Assembly (NCBI GenBank): GCA_015499985.1
Contig: JAAAUF010000009.1
Coordinates: 1 to 64,000, forward strand
DNA: 64,000 nucleotides
Origin: Haplosporangium gracile
Taxonomy: Eukaryota > Mortierellomycota > Mortierellomycetes > Mortierellales > Mortierellaceae
Reading direction: 5' to 3'
How positions within the stretch are numbered: the stretch's first letter is position 1; the number at the start of each line of letters is the position of its first letter. This document shows positions 21,801-33,356 of this stretch, one piece after another. The translations under genes and the position numbers were made by a program. The notes under the pieces are model-generated. The model made no database searches. It was not told the DNA's origin and saw only the letters and a list, made by a program, of their open reading frames with translations.

Positions 21801-24416
21801 ACGCGCAATGGTCTCGTTCTGCTCCTCAACAATCTTTCCAACCTTGATGAGGAAGCTAGCGAGTGACTTAAGTTCGATCCAGTCCTTCTTCAGCTCTGTA
21901 CCATCCTTAGACAAAGAGATTACAATCTCACCGGCAGCCATCCTGCTCTCGACTTCATCCTCCCAAACGCGAGCTTTCACAAACTTGGCAATGCCCTTGC
22001 GCACCTTGGCGTTTGCTCCAAAAATCAGTGCGCTCAGTTTGACTTGGTCCTCTTCCTCAAGCTGTCCATGCCCATGAACAAGGGTCGCCACCTTAATCGC
22101 TCCCAAACGGGCCAAAGTGTCTGACTCGCCAATGGCCATTTCAATAAAGCGATCCGTGAACCGAGTGGTGAACTGACGAAGAGCTGTGGGTTGGTTTTCG
22201 ATCTCGTACAACTTGGCCAGGACCTTGAGCGCCTCCAAGCGAACAGCAGCGGCCTTGTCGGAAAGGACAAAACCGAGATATTTGAGATAAGACGACGCGA
22301 CAAAGTGGTCCTGATAGGCAATCATCCACTGTCCGAGTTCCCGCACGCAGTCTGATCGAACGAGAGGATCCACATCACGCCATCTCAGCACATATACACT
22401 ATATTGTGTAATGTATGTGCATGTTAGCTGTTTTTCTCTCATGATAAATATCAGCTATACAGATGTGTGGAGCTAATTCAAGGTGCATAATAGTTTATCA
22501 CTTACCTGACAAAGATCTCGTCGATCCACTTTAACACCTGAGTCTTGCGAGCTTGCCCCTCGGCGACCTTCTTTTCCAGTTGCTTGATCTTTGTCGCCGT
22601 TGCCTTTTGCTTCTGGTTGGTCGACAGTTGACGGTTTGTGACATTCAGCTCCTCCTGAATCTCTGACGCCAATTCGGCCAAGGACATGACGACGTTGAGG
22701 GCGACAACTGAAGCGGTGTGGCGGAAAGGTCGGAAAGTCGTGCTATTATAGCCAATACAACGTAAACATGCGTCCGTGTTAGTATATATTTTGAGTATCT
22801 TAATATAAAAGTGTTCCAACATCACGGCTTGAAGGTCAGTTTACCTAGAAAGGGAGATTGTCCATGTGAGGAGGCTCTCCATAAAGACGCCGTCAAAAAG
22901 AATATCTCCTTGGGTCTTCTGAATAAGTCGCGTGTAGAACTCTAAGAGATTCTTCTTGAATTTTTTGAACTCCTTTGCTTTAGACACAATCGGGTAGTCA
23001 AAGTTGGAGGTGTTCTATCGAGTAAATAATTACAATCGAAAATAATGTCAGTCACCTATAACAATACGCCACGTTCAGCCTGAACATATGTAAAAATAGC
23101 ATGAGTATTACCTGCTTGTATCGGATCAGAATATCCTGCAAGGTCTCGAGCAGACTGTCGTTGTCGTTAAACTCGTCAGCAGTGACAAACTGAATACATC
23201 CACAGCTCCGGATGAGAAAGTTTGTCAAGTTCAGCAAGGCCTCGTCAGCAGATTTCTCATATGATCCAATCCATTCCGCTACAACAGTGTCGAGAGCCAC
23301 CTGACAGTCCAGCACAGCAGCTATCAATGTATTTGAAAATGGAAGCGAAGTTTAGCAAGAGCCCGTTTTTCGATCACATATAACACTTACAGATGATGTG
23401 CAGTACTCACCATAAAGATCCGAATGTCCACCTTCACGCTCAACACCATCGTCTTGGTCGTTTGTGGGTGCGGAGGGTTTGCGCGCAGTAGCCTTGGATG
23501 ATTTTGATGCCTTTGCTGATTTGTATGTTTTGGTAGAGAGGCCTGATTTGTTTTGCCTGATGACGGGAATCTTGGGTAGACCGGCCTTCTTGGTGGCGGG
23601 AGACCTGGCGTTCTTCTTGTTGGCAGCGGGTTGTTCAAAGTCCGAGCCCGAATCGTCATCATCGCCAGAGGAGGGCTCGTGGTTATCGTCGTTGTCATCT
23701 TCGTCCTCGCCATTGTCTTGATCGCTCTCAGCATCCTCATCGGAATCAATCTCAATAGGTGCCACCGTTTTAGCAGTCTTCTTGGAAGATGCGCTCTTTC
23801 CGTTCTTTGCTGGGACCTTCTTCTCTACTGGCGCAGGGCGAGTAGTAGGCTGCTTGGCAGTTTGAACTGGGATACGAGAACTCGACCGGGTAGGTGCTGA
23901 TCGTCCACTCTTGCGAGTCTCCTGAACAACAGGAGCGGCAGCAACAGCAGGAGCGGCAGGAGCCCTTCGAGATTTCCTGACCAAGACCTCCTCCTCCTCT
24001 TCATCTTCCTTGTCGTCCTGTTCATCAACATCGTCTTCCTCCGAGTCAATCACTTCCTCCTGAAATTTATGTCCACGAGATGATTTTGGAGCAGTCGCTT
24101 TCCCTATTGATTTAGGTGATAAAAAAAAATAAGCTTATGAGTGACGGGTTCATTGTCATGCAATTGCAATCATTCCCAAGGGCACCAAGAGTTGCAGGAA
24201 TGATCAAAAGTATACCTTTCTTGTCAGCAGTGGCTGGCTGACTCTTGGTGCGGGTCGACCGACGAGACTGAGTGCCCAAATCAGTGTCCTATACAAAGTG
24301 TGACAGACAGAGCATTGTTAAAAATAAGTGCCTTTTCAATTCCTCTACACAAGGGAACGGCGGTGTGATGAAAATGTGAACAATTGAGCTTTATTTACCG
24401 TAGTAAGTCGAGTCAT
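18827..24416 (-). CDS. SCC3: Cohesin subunit Scc3/STAG
   Basis: HEAT-repeat subunit of the cohesin ring that binds Scc1 and DNA. Thirteen exons (-): 24416-24399, 24288-24216, 24103-23411, 23320-23112, 23014-22845, 22742-22506, 22398-21693, 21588-21202, 21119-20931, 20837-20655, 20571-19795, 19704-19409, 19316-18827, giving 1475 residues. Every junction keeps phase. Residues about 30-260 are disordered and very acidic/basic (EEDDVDEQDD, KKTAKTVAPIEIDSDEDAES). The STAG domain follows (AVLDCQVALDTVVAEWI, LIRSCGC, FDYPIVSKAKEFKKFK, FTRFTDRFIEMA), including the stromalin-conservative region around VDPLVRSDCVRELG. The rest is HEAT-like helices, and the C-terminus is a charged coil with a Gln run ending KRLRVR. 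It is longer than yeast Scc3. The first exon encodes only six residues (MTRLTT), so the start is the least certain part. Confidence 0.92.
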
Positions 24417-24909
24417 GTAAACAATGAAGGCTGAAGCAGTTGAATAGAGTGGTCAATTATTTTCGTGTCTGAGTTGTGTGTGTGTGTGTATGTGTGTATG
24501 TGTATCGCGGTGGTGGTGGTGGGAAAAGTAGGTGGCGAGTGTAGTTGGAGCAAGAAGGTGGGGGGAGGCGGATGAGAGAAAGAACAACGAAGGGGAATGA
24601 AGGCAAGACTGAAAAGGAGAACGGTTTGGTGGCAACAGAGTCCCAAAGTTGACGCGTAAAAAACAAAACGTAAACAAGGTAAATTAAATTAAGGGCTGTT
24701 ATCATATGTTGTGTTTTATTATGTGGTGTCGGGTAACGCGTCGACTTAACCTCGAAGCTGGCGATGGATTATGATATTACAAATATAGAGCTACATGGTG
24801 TTGGAACAAGTATTGAACAAAAAAAAGCAAAAAAGCAAGAAAAAAAAAGCAAACGGTTGCAAGGCCAGAAATATGGGAGGGTATAGTGGTCGCGCGCGAT
24901 TATGAAGCC
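24417..24909 (-). other. Intergenic region between the CSL and SCC3 genes
   Basis: About 490 bases between two - strand genes. It holds a TG/TA microsatellite (24477-24505) and a GGTGGTGGT patch (24510-24520), C/T-rich on the - strand, the probable SCC3 promoter. No coding sequence seen. Confidence 0.5.
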
Positions 24910-27189
24910 TTAGGGAAGTTCGACAGGATACTCAAACTTGGCTAATGAGACCAAAAGAAAATGGGAGACATCGTTAGTTGCATGCTCTTTGCTAAAAAGA
25001 AAATGCTCATAACAACAACTTATCATGTCAAGATGTACTTACAGATACCAACAATGGTCCAGCACAGGAAATCATCGCTTCCGGGCCTGTAGTATTCGGG
25101 TTTAGTGGTAGGCTCGTATCTGAGAACGGTATTGGTGGCGGTGGTGTGATCCATGAAGCGGCCGCCTTGGTGGTCATCGCCGCCAGCACCGAGGTACAAG
25201 GGGCGATCATCAGCAGAGCGCCGGCTTGACTGGAGGGCAATCTTCTGCATCTGGCAGATAGGTCCAATGGCACCCTCGATGATGCGGCCATTCTCGACCT
25301 TGCACACAATCAGGCGATCGGATTGCAAACCAGTTGCAGTCTCAGTCAGAATGATTTCGGCTCCATAGGTAATGGGCGAGGCAGTGGGCTGGACAGGCTG
25401 GCGGTGATGAGACTTAGCAGCTCCATTGCGGACTGGGCTGGGCGAGGTGGGGCCGTTGGCAACGATCGAGATGGTAAAGGCGGACCAGGTAGAGCCCTTG
25501 GCGCAGAGCTCACCATCTTGAGCAGACATGTACTTTGTGCGGACAGTCTGAGAGTTGATGCGGTTGAAGAGCGACACAAGAGAGCCGGCCAAGATGCAGG
25601 AGGACACGTTGCGGGCCTTTGCAGTCTTCTTGGAAGGCTTGGAAATAATAGTAATGGCCTGCGAGTCGAACGTAGCGCAAGGCTCAGGGAGGTTGGTATC
25701 TGCCTGGCCAGTAATCTGAGCCTGGGCCACATCACCAGTGACGAATCCGTTAGGAAGGCAAGGATGATCATAGACTTGGATCTTCAGCTTAAACGACTTT
25801 GCCTTGGCGGTGCCGCTAACATAGAGGTAGCGGAAGGCGCTCGACTGGTCGTCCTCCAAGGTTGAGCGCTGGCCGAGGGGCGAGTTCTCACCCGACTCGC
25901 AAATGACAGACATGGCGATCTGGACCTTACTGAGGGCGGTTGAGTTTGAGTCGGAGGGGTTGCCTTGGATTTGGACAAAAGGGGGTGGGCACAAGAAACG
26001 CTTCTCTGATCCGTACGACTTTTGTGCGACGGCGGCATGATAACAAGTGACTGTAGTCTTTTTGGCTGAGTTGCGAGACGTCTCGGTGGAGGACATGACA
26101 GGGTGCATCGATGGCAGACCGCGAACGCCCTCGACCATGGGGGCCATGTTGAAGGGGCGGGTGACCACCTGGGAGTCAGAGGCGGTGTCGAGGAGGTCAT
26201 GGATGGAGCGTCTCACTTTGATGTTGCGGGGGTCCTCAGAGGTGTGGGTGCTGAGACGGGACCACTTGCGCTTGTGGGTGACGTGGGTGGCGGAGAGCAA
26301 GGGCGAGGAAGGGCGGGGGAGCATGGGTTTAAGGCGAGGGCGCTGGTTGGTCTCGGGGGCAGGGACCTGGTNNNNNNNNNNNNNNNNNNNNNNNNNNNNN
26401 NNNNNNNNNNNNNNNCTCGAGGTCGTCGACAAGGTTGCTGATGGACATGCGGCGAAGGGAGGGACTGCTGTTGGTCTGTGTCCGTTTAAAGTGACTGTCA
26501 CCCGAGGAGGGGAAAGTCGCAGTCGAAGTCTCAGAGAAGTCGGCGACCGAGAAGAGATCGGATGCTGCGGGGGACGAGGGCACAGACGAGAGCGAGAGGG
26601 TAGTCGCTGGAGGAGAGAGGGAGCCAGTCGAGGAGGCAGAGGAGGCAAAGAAGGTCGAGTGGACCTCAACGGCATCCAGAAGAGACTCCATGTTAGTGCC
26701 CATATACTCGTGCTTGTTGGAGAGCGAAGGCGATTGACTTGCGGCCTTGTTTTGGATGTTGGTCTGGGTATCGGGGGAGGGGGAAGGAGTGGGGGTAGGG
26801 TGGGAAGGAGGAGGCGACTTTTGATAATTCCTGTCGTATGATTGATAAGAAGGTTGACGCTGATGATGGATGTGGTTGTGGTACTGCTGCTGTTGTTGGT
26901 GTGAGTTGTAGGGAGAATTTGAGTGGCGATAGAGAGACTCTCCTGAGGCGAGAGAAGAGGAAGATGGAGCAGTTGCGGAGGGAGAGGAAGAAGAGGTGGA
27001 AGTGGGAGAGGAGGAAGAAGGAGAAGAAGAGGAGGAAGAGGCAGCAGAGGAGGGGTCCATGGGGTAAAGGGCAGCGAGGGAGGGGAGGGGGAGGATGGTC
27101 AGACGGGCGTCAGGATGATGCCGACTTGCTGTGGCCGAGTCTTTGGACTTTGCGTATGCCTGTGCGGCGGAAGGAAAAGGTGGCCTCAT
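24910..27189 (-). CDS. CSL-family (CBF1/Su(H)/LAG-1) transcription factor, interrupted by an assembly gap
   Basis: DNA-binding factor of the family that binds GTGGGAA-type sites; fungi have it without Notch. Exons (-): 27189-25043, which contains a run of 44 N, and 24941-24910. About 725 residues as assembled. The N-terminal 250 residues are Ser/Pro-rich and disordered. The conserved core starts at VTCYHAAVAQKSYGSEKRFLCPPP, whose YGSEKRF matches the DNA-contacting N-terminal beta-trefoil region. It continues with ITIISKPSKKTAKA, LFNRINSQTVRTKY, ITYGAEIILTE and SDDFLCWTIVGI, and ends KFEYPVELP after the last intron. The reading frames on the two sides of the N run differ, so the real gap length is not 44 (or one flank is wrong); I do not read this as a true frameshift. 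Fungal F1/F2 CSL proteins are the expected class; I cannot say which. Confidence 0.88.
26372..26415. other. Assembly gap (44 N) inside the CSL gene
   Basis: Run of N. The open frames on either side are in different phases on the - strand, so the true length must differ from 44 modulo 3, or a flanking base is wrong. Confidence 0.98.
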
Positions 27190-29914
27190 GGTTGCTGTAG
27201 TTGTAGCTGTGTTATTGTTATGAAGATGGGATGGATGTTATGTACTATATGTGTGTGTGTGTTTGTGGAGAGTGTGTATGTTGTCCGAGTAAACACGTTG
27301 TTGCTGGTGCTGATGGTGCTGATGGTGTGAGCGAGGACTGTGGAGAAGAGAAAGCCTGGAGTGAAAGACGAAGCGTGAGAGAATTGGGGATAAGACTAAA
27401 GGAGGTGAGGACAATGAAGGGGGGAGGAAGGGGGCGAGAAGGAAAGGTAGAGAGAGAGTGTGTGGTCGAGCGAGGGAGCGAGTGAGAGTGTGAGAAAGTA
27501 AACGTGAGTGTGAGAAGAAAAGGGAAAAGGAAGAAGGGAAGGGAAGAAAAGGGTAAGAAAGGCAAGAAGGTAAGAAGGTAAAAAGGTAAGAAGACAAGGA
27601 AGAAAAGAAAAGGAGGAGAAGTGGGAAGAACGAGTTTTTTAAAGGGAAAAAAAGAAAAACAAGGTGAATGAGTAAATGCGGAGAAGAAGAACGACAACAA
27701 AAGATAAGAAATAATTTTCGAGTAAAAGTTTTATATTGTGGGCACAGTCAATTGAATAAAGAATTCCAAAAAATAAATAAAAAGTGTGCTACGGCAAGCG
27801 GGTCGACAAAAGGCGAAACGGGAAGGGGAAGGGGCGAGAGAGAGAGGCACAAGGCAAGAAGGGCAAGCGTGGATAACAAGGGGGGAACAGCGAAGAAAGA
27901 AAGGTAACAAGGGATTTTGACAGACAACGACGATGGTAATGGTAATGGAAATTTGAAAATTACTAAATGGTTCGAGTGGATACGAGGGATGTAATATGTC
28001 TGTTTGACTCCCTAGTGAATGAAAAGGACGAAGGAAGGAAGCGTAGGAAGCGAGAAGGTGGGAAGAAGAGTAGAAAAGAGTAAACGAAAGAGAAGGAGAG
28101 GGAAAAGGCTGGTTTCCATGTGCTTTTCAATGAGAGATGGAAGAGAAGAGAGATGGATGTGAGAAAAAATAAAAAAAGCTTTGACGTTTTTCAGACGCTT
28201 ATTGTTTTGAATGTATGTTTCCCTTTTTTTTTTTTTTTTCCTCCCTCGGACTGTGCGAATTGAATGAATGAGTGAACGAGAGATGGTTTTGCAAGAAACA
28301 TAAATAACCCTTTTTTTTTCATCCAAGCATCAAGTGGTCAAAAAGCGTAATGAACGAATTGAATAAGTCGATTGAAGGGAAAGAAAAAATAATTGTTATT
28401 CATTCTAATTGAAAGATTTATTAGGAGATAACGATCCTGGGTTGACAGACAGACACTGGCATGCGTGAGAAGAAAATTGTATGGCTGTCCGAGTACTACT
28501 TTTGATGATTTTGATTTCAGGGGACTCTCGTAAAGTAAAAATTGAGCCAGAGTGTCATCCTCGTCATCACCGCCTCAATCCACTCATCCACACGCATATC
28601 ACACACGCAAAAGCACACAGGCACACGATCGAACCAATTTTGAATAAGTGGGTTTGGACCAGTCAAATGGCTTTTCTTTTTTGTTCAGTTCGTGGTGCAA
28701 CATAAATTAATAAATCAAACACGCTCGAGACACACACACCATCACATGCTGGAATGAGTGAACATCTTTGAATCTCTGCACTGCTTAACTAGCCCGCACC
28801 TTATGATGATGATAGATGGCGCTCATGAATGAGCTATTTCTACTTTCTGCTTGAACAAACCATCCTCTACACAGGTCATTTATTCCCTCCACTCATTCAT
28901 CCCGCACTTTCACACCCACTTTGTTCACATTGCTCATACTTCCCTCACCCTCATCCGCACCACACATCAACCTTTCTCAAAGCAACTAAGTTTTCCGGAA
29001 CAATGCAAAAAAAAAAAAAAAAAAAAAAGATTATGTGTTTTTTTTGTGGGTTCACTTTCTTTGTTCGATCCATACAACCCAAACAGTCGTGAGTATTTTC
29101 GTCTGTCTATCCTTCCGTCCGTCCCATGTGTGCTCTCCACCTCTTTTTTAACTTCTTTCTTTCGATCCATTGTGACAATTGAGCAACAACAGGGGAGGGG
29201 TTAAAGTGGAAGACATAGACAGACAGGATACAGTAAAAAGAGTGAGGGTGAACACAAAACAAAAGAAGGGGAATGCAGGCTAAAATGCAACGCCATAGTG
29301 GCTGGTCGGTATATGGAGTGAGCAAAGAGAGAGAAAGAGATAATTTTAGCCACCACCACCACCAAGATGCCACCACATACCACCATCCTCCCATGTTTAC
29401 TCCATCTTCCAATGTCCAAAACAAAAGGAACCAACGGAAAAAAGGGTGCTAAGGCAAGCAAGCAATCAATCACAACAATCAACAAAGACAAACATGCCCG
29501 TCTGACTGTTCGTCTGTTCTTCTGTCTTTCTGGTTCGTCCCTTTTCCCCTTTCTCCCCCTCTTTCCTTCCCCTCCATCCCTCTGTCTCCCTCAATTTATT
29601 TAAGCACACCATGCATCTTTGCCATTTTCATTTTACTGTCGCTCTTTTTTTGGATCTCCCTCTTGCTATTTTGCGCTCTTCTTTTTTTTATCATTTGAAA
29701 TTGCAACACACAGGGAGCGGCGAGCTACTCGTAAATTACAAGCTCGATTCAACAGACAAACGAACGAGGAGGCGCAATAAAATAAGAGCAAGGGCCGACG
29801 GACAAACAGACAGATAAAGCGATCCCAATTTCGGTCAGTTTGTAAAACAGCAAAGATAAAAAAAGACATAGCGAAAAAGTGTCGGAGGCAGCGGGATGCG
29901 GTAACTGCCTGTAG

Positions 29915-30383
29915 ACCCCGATGGGGTGGGAAAAGAACCATTCGCAACATCAAAGGCTAATTATGAAAACGACGCTAGGCCTTTTCGCTCAATTCAGATA
30001 CCTCTTTGTTTTTGCGTGTCCGATGCAATCGCCGCTGTCAAAAACAATTTGCTGGATCTCTCCTTTCCAAAGAAGCTGTTTGCGGGCTTTTCGAAAGGTA
30101 AACGGCCCCCCTCGCTGGATCGAACACCCTTCCTATCTTACCTATTGTTTCTTTCGCTTTTTTCTTTTCCTCTAACTCCCTTCCCTCCACTGCCCTACCC
30201 CCTCATTCATTCCCCTGTTTTTTTTCGTTCTCCTTTCCTTTCCCTACCTCTCCTTCTTTCCTTCGTTCTCCTGCTTTTTGTTGTGCTCTATGAGTTGGCA
30301 TTCGTCCTTTAGACCTTGCTGGTTTTCAAACGTGGGAGCTGTGGATGAATTTGGGTACGAGCGTCAAAATTACGTCGGAATAG
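29915..30383 (+). pseudogene. Possible two-exon gene fragment of unknown function
   Basis: In an otherwise non-coding region, 29915-30097 reads as a protein-like exon (KANYENDARPFRSIQIPL, then SDAIAAVKNNLLDLSFPKK) flanked by a TGTAG acceptor and an AAAG|GTAAAC donor. A phase-matched second exon at 30313-30383 adds DLAGFQTWELWMNLG and then a stop. No start exon is visible. The pattern of an SDAIxAVK helix followed by a DLxxxxxWELW strand is vaguely like the ubiquitin-like header of Crinkler-type proteins, but that is weak. It could be a remnant, an incomplete gene or chance. Confidence 0.22.
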
Positions 30384-32231
30384 CTCACTTTGTGCGATTC
30401 TCCGTCCATAATCGATATATAAAAAAAAAAGAAGAAGAATAGTCATAGACGTTCAAGTACCGAACGGATATGACTTTGAAAATAGCAAGGCCGTGGGAAA
30501 TAGAAGCGACTGGTCCTATTGTCTTGGACCCTGAGAAAACTGGAGTGTGGCCTTGGCCAGCAAGCGCCCAAAAAAAAATAAAAAAAAATTGAGGAGATCG
30601 CCATATTGGAAAAACAGCAGTCGGAATTCGTAGGAGGAGAAATCCACTTTTGAGGCGATTTTTTGACCTTTGCGATCAAGATCGCAACAAAAGATAACAA
30701 AACGAACATCCCCCGCAAAACAAAGCAAATCAAAACATGGCGGAACAAATATGCAGGACGGACCAGTCAGAACACTTTTTTTTTCTTTATTCAGTCCAGG
30801 TCCAGCCTTGATTGAGATCTTGTTGCTTTCTTTAGTACTCCTTTGGCACCATCATCGTCTCTCCTGGACGTACTTCTTTGCTTCTTTGCCCCTCTCTCTC
30901 CCCCTTATTTTCCTTGTCCACCCCCACCCCCTTGTCGGTATCGTAAGCTAAACACAACAAGGTCAAGGCAGGAATTCTTTGCACGCACACGACTCCTGAT
31001 AGTAACACAACAATTTAGCAAGAAAAAACCACTTCACTCAATCTTAGAGTCGCAGTGCTGTCTTTCATTTTCACTTCTTTTTTTTTTCCACACCTTGGCG
31101 AAAAAGGAGGAGCGGAGTCCTGCAAGAAAGAGAGCTCGTGAGGTGGAGTGAAAAAGAATGCGTCATGAACTCGGCACTTGCCGCTTACAACGAAGGGAGT
31201 ATCGCCTTTTTTGCTATGTTGGAAGGCAGTTGTTAGTCATCGAGTGCAATCGGTTTCTGTGTGTATGCCATTACCGTTACTAGCACTCGTAGTCAACGTC
31301 TGATATCGAAATATTCCAAGTCCATTCCTTGCACACCAAAAGAGCCGCGGCCGTTTTGCGCACATCCTTTTTTTCTTTCGAAAAAACAGAAAATAGAAGT
31401 GACAAAATCAGACAACGTGGAAGAAAAAAAGGCTAGTACGATTTTCTCGGGGCTTGGCCATTTTTTTTTCCTTGGGATGCGATCTGGACCCATTGCGATT
31501 TTTTTTTCTCTCGTCTGTTGATATGTTTCTTGTGCAACCAAGATTACTCACTTTTCAAACAATCAAGCCTTATCCGTCCATTCGCTCGTCCGCTCTTTGC
31601 CCCACCCCTCTCCACCCACGCCGCGCCACGCCACACACACAGTTTTTTTTTTTTTTTTTTTTTGCGACTATATTTTATCATCCCCCATGCGCGCTAGCTT
31701 GTTTGTGTTCAAACAGGTAGGACGTGGAGAGAAAAGCATTGTTTTGCGGGGATTATCTGTGCCTGAGAATATTTTTTTTTTGACCAGCCGAGATCAGTTT
31801 TGATCGGCTTACTGCCTTCTAGGACAAGCTCTTTTTTTTTTTTTTGTTTTGCTTTCCTTTGTTTTGCATTGTTTTTGCTTTGTTTTGTTTTGTTGTTATT
31901 AATCATCTATCATCTATCATGCTCCCATCTCCCTCTCTCTCTCTTTTACGTTCACTTTGCTTTCTTGCTGCTTTTCGCATGCACTCTCATTTTTACACAC
32001 ACACACTCTCGCTCTTTACTACTTCCCGAAGGAAAAATAAACCGATTAAAAAAATATACCATTAAAAGTAAAACGTTGTTAAGTGAGTGAGTACATAGAA
32101 TGAGTGTACAGTACTATTCGTGGGAAAAGAAAAGACGATAAAAATGCGGCAGAAACCGGCGTGGGAAACTAAATACTATTGGCGCATGTGAAAATTATTT
32201 CGAGAAACAAGTCAGAAGACAAAAAAGACCG

Positions 32232-32339
32232 AAAAAATTCGCCCACTGCCATTCCGGACCTCAAAAAAAAAAAAAAAAAAAAACAAAAAAAATTCCCCCA
32301 CCCCCATCCCGGACCAAAAAAAAAAAAAAAAAAAAAAAA
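32232..32339. repeat. Two-copy repeat with long A tails
   Basis: Two adjacent copies of an A-run, about 25 C-rich bases (AATTCGCCCACTGCC... and AATTCCCCCACCCCC..., both then CCGGACC) and another A-run of 20 or more. They look like a tandem duplication that has diverged by base changes. Confidence 0.7.
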
Positions 32340-33356
32340 CGCACTTGGCCGTAAAAAGCAGGGGCCAAAATATGACTCTTAAGCATGCGTGGGAGTATTC
32401 TTTACTTCTTTCGCTGCCACTGATCGAGTGTACAAAAAAAGTCAAATTCAACAATAATCATTACTGTTGTCTTCCGAGGAGGACGTAAGCGACAAGAAGA
32501 GGCCTGTTTGGGAGAGAGAGAGAGAACGAGATATAGAGAACAAGAGACGCCAGTGTACCGTGGGCATTTTCTTCTCTGGCGCGTGGGATTCTTAAAAAAG
32601 TTCACCGCCACATGCTGCAGCAACAGAAGCAGCAAGCCTAATTAAAACAAAAAAAAAAAAAAACATGGAAAAGTAGGCGTGACGAAGTTGCTTACTTCAG
32701 TCTACCCGATTGGATACCTCCGCTTCTCCTCCACTTCGTCATCTTCGCTCAGTCGTTTCGTTCGTTCGTTCCTTCGCATCATCACATGCCCAAACGACAA
32801 CTAAAGTAGAATGGCGTTTGAGCTTGTGAAGGTGGGAAAAAACAACTACCAAAGAGGAAAGCATGACATGCTCTCTGTTGTCCTTCTTTTCCATTGGACC
32901 AACACTAGCATTAGAGCAGGTACCTTGCGATGAGTATTAGTTTGAAGGAGTTTTTTCCCGTTATCCTCCTTACTACCTTTTGCTCTCTCCGTTGCAGCTT
33001 TTTTTTTTTTTCAGGATAGAGATATCTCTTCACTTCTATTACTTAGAGTTTCTTTTCTCTTTTTCTCGTTTAATAAATGGCGTGTTTTTCGGTCATCTCT
33101 ATCACTTTGTTTTTCACGCTCGAAAGACCGATTGGACCATTTCGTCGATTATTCCTTCTCTTTTACTCTTCCCCACATTTTTCTTTCCCGCGAACCCTCG
33201 ATTATTTTATCTTTCTTTTTTGTCTCTTTTATCGTGGTCCAGTTTCAATGTCTTCTCATGATTGTCCCGCCTTTTCCCCTTGATTATTGCATATGGCAAT
33301 CAAAAGATCTAGATATTCTTTTTGCTATCGAAACACTATGGGGTTTTTTTTATTGC

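Larger units (their letters stand above)
27190..33356. other. 6.2 kb region with very little coding potential
   Basis: Between the CSL start and the stop of the Ser/Gln-rich protein. The first 500 bases on the - strand are pyrimidine-rich and are the likely CSL promoter and leader. The rest is purine- or pyrimidine-skewed, with many mononucleotide runs: T at 28228-28241, A at 29007-29027, T at 31644-31663, A at 32263-32283 and 32315-32339. Open frames are short, low in complexity and unlike proteins. The one exception is an exon-like pair at 29915-30383. No tRNA or transposon ends recognised. Confidence 0.55.
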
